A stretch of 64,000 nucleotides of DNA, taken from NCBI GenBank assembly GCA_034437035.1, contig DAOTUI010000042.1:1-64000 (forward strand), in the 5' to 3' direction. Source of the DNA: CAKZQX01 sp034437035 (lineage in GTDB: Bacteria > Chloroflexota > Chloroflexia > Chloroflexales > Chloroflexaceae). This document shows positions 16,835-26,147 of the stretch, piece by piece (positions within the stretch are counted from its first letter, which is position 1; each line of letters opens with the position of its first letter). The notes beneath the pieces are model-generated. The model saw nothing but the letters and a program-made list of their open reading frames with translations. It did no database searches and was not told where the DNA came from. Position numbers and translations under genes: made by a program.

Positions 16835-17497
16835 ATGGAGTGGATCACTTCTCATACTGTTGACTGGCGGTCGGCACGCCCGGAATCCCTTATTCCGATG
16901 GTGGTTGAGAGTACGAACCGGGGTGAACGAGCGTTTGATATCTTTTCGCGCCTGTTGAAAGAGCGCATTATTCTGCTCGGTACCCCCATTGATGATCAGA
17001 TTGCCAATCTGATTGTCGCCCAATTACTCTTCCTGGAGCATGATGACCCGGAACGAGATGTGTCGCTGTATATCAACAGTCCCGGCGGGTCGGTAACGGC
17101 CGGACTGGCGATCTACGATACAATGCGCGCCATTCGCCCCGACGTGGCAACCTTCTGTGTGGGTATGGCAGGCAGTATGGCAACGCCGCTGCTGGCCGGT
17201 GGCACAAAGGGCAAACGCTACAGCCTGCCGCATGCCACGGTGCATATGCATCCCGCCGGGGGTGGCGCGCGGGGGTATGCGCCGGATGTGGAGATTATGG
17301 CGCGTGAGTTGCTCCGTGTGCAGCAGATGGTACGTGAGTTGTTAGCACAAGACACCGGGCAACCAATTGACCGGATCGCTCGAGACTTTGACCGTGACCT
17401 GTTTATGACGCCCCAGGAAGCCAAAGAATATGGTATCATCGATGAAGTTCTGGGCAGCGGGGAACTGAACACGGCAGAAATACCGCAGGGAGATTAA
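16835..17497 (+). CDS. clpP: ATP-dependent Clp protease proteolytic subunit
   Basis: 220-aa serine peptidase that forms the tetradecameric degradation chamber with ClpX. The catalytic triad is S114 (GMAGSMATP), H139 (ATVHMHPAGG) and D188 (DFDRDLF). The oligomerisation/handle region ELLAQDTGQP is present. I start at the ATG at 16835 with GGAG at 16821-16824; the earlier GTG at 16796 lies inside the -10 box. The usual MIHQP motif around the catalytic His reads HMHPAGG, a mild divergence. clpX follows after 82 bp. Confidence 0.95.
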   Translation: MEWITSHTVDWRSARPESLIPMVVESTNRGERAFDIFSRLLKERIILLGTPIDDQIANLIVAQLLFLEHDDPERDVSLYINSPGGSVTAGLAIYDTMRAIRPDVATFCVGMAGSMATPLLAGGTKGKRYSLPHATVHMHPAGGGARGYAPDVEIMARELLRVQQMVRELLAQDTGQPIDRIARDFDRDLFMTPQEAKEYGIIDEVLGSGELNTAEIPQGD

Positions 17498-17579
17498 TCA
17501 CTGGATAAGCGTTAGATAGCAAAGTGTGTGGCGAACTCTCCAGGTTGTACCACTCAACTTTGCTGGTAGGGAGAGCATG

Positions 17580-18884
17580 ATGACCCGTTCCCGCAGCGGT
17601 GGCGGTCGTGGAGCCTATATCTGTTCCTTCTGTGGTCGAGGGCAGGATGAAGTCCAACGCCTGATCGCCGGCCCTGGTACGGTCTTTATCTGCGATGAGT
17701 GTGTGGCACTATGTAGCGCAATTATCGCTGAAGAAGCCGAGCAGCAAATGGCAACGCCTCGCCGCAAAACACCAACAGGACCGGCCCGACTGCCCGTACC
17801 CCGCCGTCTGCGGGAGAAACTTGACCAGTATGTTGTTGGGCAAGAACGGGCAAAAATTGTCCTCTCTGTGGCGGTTTACAACCACTACAAGCGCATTCGT
17901 GCCAGTGCGCAGGTTGATGACGTTGAACTGAGTAAGAGCAATATTCTGATGCTGGGGCCGACCGGCAGTGGTAAGACGCTGCTGGCGCAGACGCTGGCCC
18001 GCATCCTTGATGTACCCTTCGCCATTGCAGACGCCACTGCATTAACCGAGGCCGGCTATGTGGGCGAGGATGTCGAGAATATTCTCCTGCGCCTGATACA
18101 GTCGGCTGATGGGGATATCGAGCGCGCCCAGCACGGCATCATCTATATTGACGAAATTGATAAGATTTCGCGTAAGGCGGATAATCCCTCGATTACCCGC
18201 GATGTGTCCGGTGAAGGGGTTCAGCAGGCGCTCCTGAAGATCCTGGAGGGCGGCGTCGCACATGTGCCGCCACTTCCAGGCCGTAAGCATCCGCAACAGG
18301 AGTATATTCCGTTTGACACAACGCATGTGCTTTTTATCTGCGGTGGCGCGTTTGAAGGCATTGATACGGTTATCGGGAAACGCGTCGATCAGAAGCGGAC
18401 GCTTGGCTTTCACTATGAAGAGCATGCCGAAGACCCGTATGCGAAGGCTCGCTTGCTGACACAGGTGACAGCCGATGATCTGCTCCAGTATGGCTTTATC
18501 CCTGAGTTTATTGGTCGCCTGCCGGTGATTGCCGCGCTGGAGCCCCTCGACAAAGCAGCGATGCTGCGTATCCTGACCGAGCCGCGCAATGCAGTGCTCA
18601 AGCAGTACCAGAAGATGTTGTCCCTTGACCAGGTCGAACTGGAAGTAACTCCGGACGGCCTGGAAGCAATTGTGGAGCGAGCAATGGCGACCCGTACCGG
18701 TGCGCGCGCGCTACGCACCACGGTTGAAGAAGTATTGCTGGATGTGATGTACGAAGTGCCCTCGCAAGAACATATTGGACGTTGTATCATTAACGCAGAA
18801 GTTGTGAGTAGACGGGGGCATCCGATCCTGGTTCCCCGCACTGAGCGCTCTGATTACCGTCGCCGTCTAGATGAGGCGGTATAA
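17580..18884 (+). CDS. clpX: ATP-dependent Clp protease ATP-binding subunit ClpX
   Basis: 434-aa AAA+ unfoldase that feeds tagged substrates to ClpP. The N-terminal zinc-binding domain has C15, C18, C38, C41 (CSFC and CDEC). Walker A GPTGSGKT is at 126-133, Walker B includes IIYIDEIDKI, and the RKHPQQEYI and FIGRLPV (sensor-2/tripeptide) regions are present. Two ATGs stand side by side (17577, 17580); AGGGAG at 17568-17573 gives better spacing to the second. It is co-oriented with clpP and likely co-transcribed. Confidence 0.96.
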   Translation: MTRSRSGGGRGAYICSFCGRGQDEVQRLIAGPGTVFICDECVALCSAIIAEEAEQQMATPRRKTPTGPARLPVPRRLREKLDQYVVGQERAKIVLSVAVYNHYKRIRASAQVDDVELSKSNILMLGPTGSGKTLLAQTLARILDVPFAIADATALTEAGYVGEDVENILLRLIQSADGDIERAQHGIIYIDEIDKISRKADNPSITRDVSGEGVQQALLKILEGGVAHVPPLPGRKHPQQEYIPFDTTHVLFICGGAFEGIDTVIGKRVDQKRTLGFHYEEHAEDPYAKARLLTQVTADDLLQYGFIPEFIGRLPVIAALEPLDKAAMLRILTEPRNAVLKQYQKMLSLDQVELEVTPDGLEAIVERAMATRTGARALRTTVEEVLLDVMYEVPSQEHIGRCIINAEVVSRRGHPILVPRTERSDYRRRLDEAV

Positions 18885-18941
18885 CCCGGAGCAGCAGTAA
18901 GCGGTATACTTGCAGCGGTTGTGCTACATCACGAGAGATTT

Positions 18942-19688
18942 ATGCGTCTATTCAAACGCACATCTGATCGTACGACGGAAGAGACGGCGGCACCACGTCG
19001 TATCTTGATCGCCGACGACGATCCCTCGATTGCTAACCTGATCCAGGTTACGCTCAAAAAAGATCCGCGCTACGAAATTGTGGCGGTCAATAACGGGTTG
19101 GAAGCGCTCCAGGCATTCGAGGAGCAACAACCGGCATTCGACGTTATCATCCTCGATGTGATGATGCCCTATGTGGATGGCTTCGAGGCATGTGAACGTA
19201 TCCGTGAGCAGAGTGACGTTCCTATCGTTATCCTCACCAGCCGTGATGGAACAGATGATGTCATTCATGGGTTTGAACTGGGGGCCGATGACTACATCAC
19301 AAAACCCTTCAAAACCACGGAGTTGATCGCGCGGGTTGAGGCAATTCTGCGCCGCGTTGAAGGCTATAAGCAGCGGCAGGCACCACCGATTGTACGCGTC
19401 GGCGAGATTGAGATCGATGAACCGCGCCATCGGGTAAGTGTGCGCGGCGAAGAAGTAAACCTGACGCCCATGGAGTTTGAGTTGCTCTACTTTCTGGCGG
19501 CTAACGCCGGTCAGGTGTTTGATCGGGAGACGCTATTCCGGGAGGTGTGGGGCTATGACTATGTCGGGGAGACGAACCTTGTCGATGTATGTGTCCGCCG
19601 CCTCCGAGAGAAAGTTGAAATTGAACCATCACGTCCGCACATCATTATTACAGTGCGGGGTGTAGGCTATAAGCTTGCAGATGGATAA
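18942..19688 (+). CDS. OmpR/PhoB-family response regulator
   Basis: 248 aa. A receiver domain (~20-135) has acidic pocket D25-D27, phospho-acceptor D72 (ILDVMMP), T99/S100 and K121 (YITKPF). An OmpR-type winged-helix DNA-binding domain (~150-245) contains VNLTPMEFELL and the C-terminal VRGVGYKL. The ATG at 18942 is preceded by GAGAGA; a GTG at 18921 would add seven residues. No sensor kinase is adjacent, so it is an orphan here. A short basic N-terminal extension (MRLFKRTSDRTT) precedes the receiver. Target genes are unknown. Confidence 0.9.
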   Translation: MRLFKRTSDRTTEETAAPRRILIADDDPSIANLIQVTLKKDPRYEIVAVNNGLEALQAFEEQQPAFDVIILDVMMPYVDGFEACERIREQSDVPIVILTSRDGTDDVIHGFELGADDYITKPFKTTELIARVEAILRRVEGYKQRQAPPIVRVGEIEIDEPRHRVSVRGEEVNLTPMEFELLYFLAANAGQVFDRETLFREVWGYDYVGETNLVDVCVRRLREKVEIEPSRPHIIITVRGVGYKLADG

Positions 19689-19711
19689 GCTAACACGCGA
19701 CAGGTTGACGG

Positions 19712-19754
19712 GACGACGGATCGCAGTACGTTTGTGATCCGTCGTCTGTTGTTG
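19712..19754 (+). terminator. Terminator between the response regulator and upp
   Basis: A perfect 11-bp stem GACGACGGATC (19712-19722) / GATCCGTCGTC (19736-19746) followed by TGTTGTTGT. The T-tract is interrupted, so termination may be partial or act as attenuation of upp. Confidence 0.65.
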
Positions 19755-19779
19755 TCCGGCGATAGTGGAGTGACAGAGT

Positions 19780-20409
19780 ATGAATGACCAGGTACATGTT
19801 TCCCAGCATCCCCTTGTGCTGCATAAGCTGGCACTGCTGCGCAGCAAAATGACCGAGCCGAAAAAGTTTCGTGAACTGGTGCGCGAGATTGCGCAGTTGC
19901 TCTTTTATGAGGCAACCCAAGACCTGGCGCTGGCACCGCTGACCGTTCAGACGCCGCTGGGGGACTGTCCCAGCTTTGAAATTGCCGAGCGCGTCGGCCT
20001 GATGCCAATTCTGCGGGCAGGGTTGGGAATGGCCGAGGCGGTCCTGGAGATTGTGCCAACGGCCCATGTCTGGCACCTGGGATTGTACCGCGACCATCAG
20101 ACGCTGGAGCCTGTCACTTACTATAATAAATTGCCTTCCAAACCTGATATCGACCTCTCCATCATTCTGGATCCGATGCTGGCGACCGGCGGATCGGCCG
20201 TGGCCTCGGTTGATATTCTGAAACGCTGGGGAGCCAATCGTATCAAGTTCCTGGGGTTGATTGCCGCCCCGGAGGGCGTCCGTGTGCTGAATAATGTCCA
20301 TTCTGATGTGCCGATTCACCTGGCAGCAATTGACAACCATCTCAATGAATTGGGCTATATCGTTCCAGGGTTGGGGGATGCAGGGGACCGGCAGTTTGGA
20401 ACCGGATGA
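19780..20409 (+). CDS. upp: Uracil phosphoribosyltransferase
   Basis: 209-aa pyrimidine-salvage enzyme making UMP from uracil and PRPP. The PRPP-binding loop is DPMLATGGSA (~130-139), and the C-terminal uracil-recognition region YIVPGLGDAGDRQFGT is intact. The ATG at 19780 follows GGAGTGACAG. The length is the family norm. It stands alone after the terminator and ends 91 bp before the WecA-like gene. Confidence 0.95.
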   Translation: MNDQVHVSQHPLVLHKLALLRSKMTEPKKFRELVREIAQLLFYEATQDLALAPLTVQTPLGDCPSFEIAERVGLMPILRAGLGMAEAVLEIVPTAHVWHLGLYRDHQTLEPVTYYNKLPSKPDIDLSIILDPMLATGGSAVASVDILKRWGANRIKFLGLIAAPEGVRVLNNVHSDVPIHLAAIDNHLNELGYIVPGLGDAGDRQFGTG

Positions 20410-20500
20410 TTGCCGTGTAGATTTGCGATTCCGGGTTTAGAGCAGTATTCGCACCCTGTATCTAGACCCATAATCTCAAGCACACACTCACTATTTCTTC

Positions 20501-21628
20501 ATGGTTTTTCTCCCGCTGGTGCTTACCTTTGGCATTGCGGCCGGGCTAACAGCGCTGCTCGTTCCGTTGGTGACCCGGCTCTGCGTACGGATGGACTGGT
20601 TGGCCTATCCGGGACCACGCAGCATCCACCGGGTACCGATGCCAACAGTTGGGGGCGTTGCTATCTTTGCCGGGTTTACCGCAGCAATGCTGTTGTCACT
20701 GGGGATGCAGGAGCTTTTCCCATTCTTGCAGCGTTCGGCGTATGAGCAGTTGCGCCTGGGATTGCTGCTGGCCGGCGCAACGATTGTGGCCGGCATCAGT
20801 TTTCTGGACGATCTGCGTGATCTGCCGGCAGAGCCACGGCTGCTGGTTCATTTCGGTGCGGCACTGCTGGCGGTAGGTCCATATCTGTGGGATCGTACGC
20901 TCTACCCGGATGCCCTGGGGGCAGCGACCGAGGCACGCGGCATTATTCTGACCGCATTTAACTTCCCCTTTATCCAGCAAGTTCATCTGCATAACCTCAG
21001 TCCGTGGCTGGCTATTGTCGCAACCCTGGTCTGGATCGTGGGCATTCAGAATATGGTCAATTGGGCTGACGGGATGGATGGGCTGGCGGCGGGCATAACG
21101 CTGATTGCCGCCACGATTCTGGCACTGCATACGCTCTGGCTTGATCCGCCGCAAGTAACCATTGCACTGCTACCATTAGCAATCGCGGGAGCATGCGCGG
21201 GCTTCCTGCCTTTTAACTTTCACCCGGCACGCATTTTCATGGGTGACACCGGCGCAATGACGCTGGGCTATCTGCTGGCCGTGAGTGCAATTATCGGCGG
21301 AGCCAAACTGGCGACTGCGCTACTGGTGCTGGGGGTTCCGCTGATTGATATGACCTGGCTGATCTTCTGGCGCATTGTGCATGGGCGGTCAGCCGCAACG
21401 GCGGGACAGGATCATCTGCATCACCGCCTGCTGGCCCTGGGATTCTCGCAGCGGCAGGTTGTGCTGTTCTACTACACCCTCAGCGCGGCATTCGGCAGCA
21501 TTGCGCTGCTGGACATTATGACACCGCCGGCAAAACTGCTGGCGCTGGGAATGCTGGGAGCGGTGGTGTTAAGCGTGTTGATCTATGTTTCCTATCACAG
21601 CACACGGCGCAGTGAGACGCGCTTCTAA
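20501..21628 (+). CDS. wecA: Undecaprenyl-phosphate sugar-1-phosphate transferase (WecA/TagO/MraY superfamily)
   Basis: 375-aa polytopic membrane enzyme that transfers a HexNAc-1-phosphate from a UDP-sugar to undecaprenyl phosphate, the first step of many surface glycans. Catalytic and Mg-binding motifs are FLDDLRDLP (~104-112), NWADGMDGLAAG (~186-197), FMGDTGAM (~246-253) and the His-rich HLHHRLL (~306-312). About ten membrane helices are visible. The HLHHRL loop favours WecA/TagO over MraY. It opens the polysaccharide region. A second initiating transferase of a different family lies at 38077, so the locus may make two glycans. Confidence 0.88.
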   Translation: MVFLPLVLTFGIAAGLTALLVPLVTRLCVRMDWLAYPGPRSIHRVPMPTVGGVAIFAGFTAAMLLSLGMQELFPFLQRSAYEQLRLGLLLAGATIVAGISFLDDLRDLPAEPRLLVHFGAALLAVGPYLWDRTLYPDALGAATEARGIILTAFNFPFIQQVHLHNLSPWLAIVATLVWIVGIQNMVNWADGMDGLAAGITLIAATILALHTLWLDPPQVTIALLPLAIAGACAGFLPFNFHPARIFMGDTGAMTLGYLLAVSAIIGGAKLATALLVLGVPLIDMTWLIFWRIVHGRSAATAGQDHLHHRLLALGFSQRQVVLFYYTLSAAFGSIALLDIMTPPAKLLALGMLGAVVLSVLIYVSYHSTRRSETRF

Positions 21629-21823
21629 ACTTACCCTGTCTTGCTTACAAAGATAACAGGTTTTTCATATAACGTACCAGACGAAGAATATCCGGCAGGA
21701 ACCAGTGAACTTGCCGAGGTGGTGTTGCAGACAGGTCGTGCAGAACTCCTACATAACAGTTTTTTTATATTATCTCGCCCTGGTAGGTCCACATAACCTC
21801 AGATAGACTCTTCTAAAAACCAT

Positions 21824-22486
21824 ATGAAGATTTACTCGACCTTCGGCTTCAACGATTTTGTTATTGCCCTGGGTTATAAGGGTGAATACATCAAGAAGTA
21901 CATGGTTGACTACTGCTCACTGAACAGCAACCTGACCGTCAATTTGCGATCGGGGACCATAGCAATGAACGGTGGCGAAAGGCCAAACTGGACGGTCGAT
22001 CTAATTGATACCGGCATGGCGACGATGACTGGTGGGCGGATCAAGCGTCTTGCTCCCTACATCGGCAACGAAACTTTTATGCTCACCTGGGGTGATGGGG
22101 TAGCCGATATCGATATCAATACGTTGTTAGATTTTCATCGCTCACACGGCAAACTGGCAACCATGACAGCAGTGCGGCCACCAGCACGCTATGGCCATAT
22201 TGAGATGGTCGGTGATCGGGTAGTAGAGTTTTCCGAAAAACCACAAGCCCAGGAAGGCTGGATCAATGGTGCTTTCTTTGTACTTGAGCCGGAAATCTTC
22301 GCGTATATCGACGGCGATCAAACCCAATGGGAGCGCGAGCCGCTCAAACAATTAGCTCGGAATGGGCAACTCATGGCATATCACCACACATCCTACTGGC
22401 AGTGTATGGATACGCTACGCGAGAAGTATATCCTGGAAAAACTGTGGACCAGTGGCAGCGCGCCCTGGAAGATCTGGGAGGATTAA
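21824..22486 (+). pseudogene. rfbF: N-terminally truncated glucose-1-phosphate cytidylyltransferase (RfbF-like)
   Basis: 220 aa remain of a protein that is about 257 aa in the family. The sequence starts at MKIYSTFGFNDFVIALGYKG, matching family residue ~39 onward through the C-terminal WQCMDTLREK and APWKIWED. The missing first ~38 residues contain the AGGxGTRL nucleotide loop and the KPMVEIGGKP motif needed for CTP binding. The preceding 195 bp does not encode them in any frame. CDP-glucose formation is therefore probably lost. The gene abuts the next one (4-bp gap), so the downstream part of the original deoxysugar operon is kept. It could still be translated from the ATG at 21824. Confidence 0.8.
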
Positions 22487-22490
22487 GGTC

Positions 22491-23546
22491 ATGCGAGTAC
22501 TTGTTACTGGTCACCGTGGCTATATTGGAACGGTACTTGTTCCGATGTTGCAGGCTACTGGGTATGAAGTTGTCGGTCTTGACAGTGATCTCTTTCGCCG
22601 TTGTACCTTTGGATCTGACCCCCAGGATGCTCCGACCATCGAGAAAGATGTTCGTGATGTGACACAGGAGGATTTGCAGGGCTTTGACGCTGTATTGCAT
22701 CTGGCGGCACTCTCGAATGATCCGCTTGGGAACTTCCGGCCCGAGTTGACCTATGACATTAACTATCGGGCCTCGGTACACCTGGCACGGCTTGCGAAGC
22801 AGGCCGGTGTAACACGGTATATCTTCTCCTCATCGTGCAGCAACTACGGTGCTGCCGGTGATAACTTCATCGACGAAAGCGCAGCCTGCAATCCGGTAAC
22901 GCCCTATGGTATTTCGAAGGTCCGTACCGAGAACGATGTTACACTGCTGGCCGATGATACTTTTAGCCCGGTATTTTTGCGCAATGCTACTGCGTACGGC
23001 GTATCGCCGCGCCTACGCTTTGATCTGGTACTGAATAATTTAGTAGCCTGGGCAGTGACCACCGGGCGAATCTACTTAAAGAGCGATGGTACTCCCTGGC
23101 GACCCATCGTACATATCGAGGATATTGCACGAGCTTTCGTGGCAGTACTGAACGCTCCACGCGAGAAGGTCCACAACCGGACCTTCAATGTAGGACGCAA
23201 CGAGGACAACTACCGCATCCGCGATCTGGCGGAAATTGTGGCCGCCACTGTGCCTGACTCGCGCGTCGATTACGCGCCCGACGCAGGCCCGGACAAGCGG
23301 AACTACCGTGTTGACTGTCATCATATCCACCAGGTTCTGCCCGATTTCAAGCCCCAGTGGGATGCCAGACGCGGCGCGCAAGAGTTGTACGCGGCTTATC
23401 AGCATGTGGGGCTCACGCTCGATGAGTTTGAGGGGCCACGTTACAAACGCATCGCACACATCAAGGAACTGATTGCCACCGGCGAACTCGACGAGACGCT
23501 GCGCCGCCAGGTTTCGTCGCTCCAGGTAAATGGAGTGTATGCGTGA
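22491..23546 (+). CDS. NAD(P)-dependent nucleotide-sugar epimerase/dehydratase (extended SDR)
   Basis: 351 aa. The Rossmann motif is VTGHRGYIGT (~5-14). The SDR active site is a Ser-Ser region at FSSSCSNYG and YxxxK at PYGISKVRTE. The C-terminal sugar-binding region includes RPIVHIEDIARA. The family acts on CDP-, TDP- or UDP-hexoses. The ATG at 22491 follows GGGAGGATTAAGG. It sits after the rfbF remnant and overlaps the next methyltransferase by 4 bp, as in CDP-sugar pathways that make branched deoxysugars. The substrate cannot be read from the sequence. The frame looks intact. Confidence 0.82.
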   Translation: MRVLVTGHRGYIGTVLVPMLQATGYEVVGLDSDLFRRCTFGSDPQDAPTIEKDVRDVTQEDLQGFDAVLHLAALSNDPLGNFRPELTYDINYRASVHLARLAKQAGVTRYIFSSSCSNYGAAGDNFIDESAACNPVTPYGISKVRTENDVTLLADDTFSPVFLRNATAYGVSPRLRFDLVLNNLVAWAVTTGRIYLKSDGTPWRPIVHIEDIARAFVAVLNAPREKVHNRTFNVGRNEDNYRIRDLAEIVAATVPDSRVDYAPDAGPDKRNYRVDCHHIHQVLPDFKPQWDARRGAQELYAAYQHVGLTLDEFEGPRYKRIAHIKELIATGELDETLRRQVSSLQVNGVYA

Positions 23547-24805
23547 CAGTGACAACTTTTTATACTGTTGAAACCACCTGCCGCACCGACAGACTGTCCA
23601 ATCTGCAGACAGTGCTGGACTATGGATATACACCGCTGTCGGATCGACTGCTGAGCGCGGAGCAGATGCAGGCAATCACATGTGGCCTGGAGCAAGAATA
23701 CCTGGCTCCACTTACCCTGGCCTTCTGTCCAGAGACAGCCCTGTTGCAGATCCGCGAGACGGTTGAGCCAGAGGTTCTCTTCTACAGCGAGTACCCCTAC
23801 TTCTCATCAGTATCGCCGGCATTGGTCACCCATTTTCGTGCCGGCGCTGAAATGTTGATGACCGCGCGCAATCTGGGCCCCGACAGTCTGGTTCTGGAAG
23901 CTGCCGGCAACGACGGCTACATGCTTAAAAACTTTCGCGCCGCCGGCATTCCGGTGCTGGGCATTGACCCGGCTGCGGCACCGGCACGCGCAGCCCAGCA
24001 GGCCGGCATTCCAACCTTATGCACATTTTTCAACCGGGAACTGGCCGAGCAACTGCGTGCTGAAGGGAAGGTTGCCGATCTCGTTCTGGCAAACAACGTG
24101 CTGGCACACATTCCCGATCTCAACGGCTTCGTTGATGGAATCAAGCTTGTCTTGAAGGAAACTGGTATTGCCGTCATGGAAAATCACTACGTCGGAGCCC
24201 TGATTGATCATTGCCAGTTCGATACCGTCTATCATCAACATCTCTGCTACTTCTCAGCCACCGCCCTTAACCGCATGTTTCGCCGGCATGGACTCTACCT
24301 GAATGCCGTACAACTCGTCCCGACGTATGGCGGATCCATTCGTATGTTTGTCGAGCATGTTGACCGCCCCCAGGAGTCGGTGCAGACGCTGCTGGCCCAG
24401 GAAGCTGCCAAAGGAATGGATCAGCTAGACTACTATCTTCAGTTTGCCGACCGCGTTGCAACTATTAAAACCCGGCTACAAGATTTGTTGTGGGAACTGA
24501 AACGCAGTGGGAAACGCATTGCTGCCTACGGAGCCGCGGCCAAGGCTGCCACCTTTTTAAGCTACCTGGAAATTGATCAGACGCTGGTTGATTATGTTGT
24601 CGATCTGAACAGCTACAAGCACGGACGCTATATGGGGGGTAATCACCTGCCAATTTGCGCACCAGCGCGATTACTGGAGGATCGCCCCGACTACCTGCTA
24701 CTCCTGGCATGGAATTTTGCCGAGGAGATCATGCACCAGCAAACCGCCTATCACGCTGCTGGTGGACGGTTTATCGTACCGATTCCACACCCGGAGATCA
24801 TATGA
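23543..24805 (+). CDS. SAM-dependent sugar C-methyltransferase (NovU/TylCIII-type)
   Basis: 420 aa with three parts: an N-terminal region (1-75) related to the zinc-binding Methyltransf_13 domain, a class I SAM domain (~95-245) with motif LEAAGNDGYML, and a C-terminal Methyltransf_14 domain (~250-415) containing AAYGAAAKAATFLSY. The family C-methylates nucleotide-bound keto-deoxysugars. The zinc-binding cysteines are reduced: only one Cys remains at each of the two usual CxxC sites (TTCRTD, AFCPET), so the metal is likely absent. The GTG start overlaps the SDR gene by 4 bp. The next gene is a related but broken methyltransferase, overlapping this one by 4 bp. Confidence 0.82.
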   Translation: MTVTTFYTVETTCRTDRLSNLQTVLDYGYTPLSDRLLSAEQMQAITCGLEQEYLAPLTLAFCPETALLQIRETVEPEVLFYSEYPYFSSVSPALVTHFRAGAEMLMTARNLGPDSLVLEAAGNDGYMLKNFRAAGIPVLGIDPAAAPARAAQQAGIPTLCTFFNRELAEQLRAEGKVADLVLANNVLAHIPDLNGFVDGIKLVLKETGIAVMENHYVGALIDHCQFDTVYHQHLCYFSATALNRMFRRHGLYLNAVQLVPTYGGSIRMFVEHVDRPQESVQTLLAQEAAKGMDQLDYYLQFADRVATIKTRLQDLLWELKRSGKRIAAYGAAAKAATFLSYLEIDQTLVDYVVDLNSYKHGRYMGGNHLPICAPARLLEDRPDYLLLLAWNFAEEIMHQQTAYHAAGGRFIVPIPHPEII

Positions 24806-26028
24806 ATGCTACCTTTCTCAACCCGGTGGAGCACCCGTTAACTGCGAACACGATCCACTCCCATCGGCATGTCGATGCGTTGCACCCCTGTCCGAGCTGC
24901 GGCGCAACAGGGATGTGGATATTCCACGAAGTACGGCATGTACCGGCCCACAGTGTGTTACTGCTCCCTACCCGTGAGGAAGCTCTGCATTATCCGAAAG
25001 GCAATATTACGCTGGGGCTGTGCCACACATGCGGATTTATTGGAAACACCAGATTCGATCCACGGCTCAATCAGTACGATGGTGAATACGAGGCCACACA
25101 AGGCTTCTCGTCCACGTTCAATCAGTTTCATCGCCGCCTGGCCGAGCATCTGATTGAACGCTTTCATCTGCGTGAAAAAACTGTTGTAGAGATTGGATGT
25201 GGTCAGGGTGAGTTTTTGCACCTGTTGAGCGAGATGGGTAACTGTAAGGGAGTAGGGTTTGATCCGGCCTTCTCAACCAGGCATGGCGGACAGACCGATA
25301 ATCCGCATGTACAGATTATTAAAGACTTCTACTCCGAGCGCTACACCAATGTGCATGGCGATCTCTTCTGCTGCAAGATGACCCTGGAACATATCCCGGA
25401 TGTACGTACTTTTCTTATGCTCGTGCGGCGGTCTATTGGGAATCGGCGCAACACACCGGTTTTTTCCAGGTACCGAACGCCGGCTATGTCCTCGCCGAAG
25501 GATCCTTCTGGGATATTTACTATGAACACTGTTCATACTTTACACCAGGATGGCTGACCCGCCTATTCCAGTCTTGTGATTTTAACGTGACCGACCTCTG
25601 GACCGATTATAACGATCAGTACACAATGATCATGGCATACCCGGACGCACGGGCACAACCAGAGCATCTCGCCGCCGCGGAGACGGTTAGCGATGTAGTG
25701 CGTCTAACAGAACAATTTGTGGCGATCTACCCTGGCCGGTTCCAACCCTGGCAAGCATTGATCGAGCAGATCCGGCATGACCGGTTACGAGCAGTTATCT
25801 GGGGCGGCGGATCAAAGGGCGTGACTTTCCTTAACACCCTCGTCATCATTGATGACATCACCTGTGCAGTAGACATCAACCCGCATAAGCAGGGCACATT
25901 CATAGCCGGAAGCGGTCAGGAGATCGTCGCGCCGGATTTCCTGCGCACATACCGACCCGATCTACCAGGAAGAGATTGGCCGCGAACTAGTCCAGATGGG
26001 CGTGTCGGCACAACTTGTTACTGCATAA
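24802..26028 (+). pseudogene. SAM-dependent C-methyltransferase, disrupted by two lesions
   Basis: Starts at the ATG at 24802 with an intact zinc-binding-like head (CPSCGATG, CHTCGF) and SAM motif VEIGCGQGEFLHLL. At the T6 run 25460-25465 the frame breaks; one extra T would restore VFFQVPN and then WDIYYEHCSYFTPGW, a typical family stretch. The C-terminal domain then runs in the new frame (VIWGGGSKGVTFLN) until about 25956. There the expected ...RPD-VVIVMN-PIYQEEI collapses to RPD joined to PIYQ, consistent with a ~20-bp deletion between CCGAT direct repeats. The original C-terminus (ELVQMGVSAQLVTA, stop at 26026-26028) is readable in a third frame. The first lesion might be a sequencing error; the second is not a homopolymer event. 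Confidence 0.85.
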
Positions 26029-26147
26029 GCGATGTTGATATTATGGATGTGGCGTGCCTCATCTGCATCGACTGAATACTTATTGTTGCATAACTCTTAA
26101 CCCAAAAGAATCAATCTATACTATACCCAATTTATATAAGGAAAATT

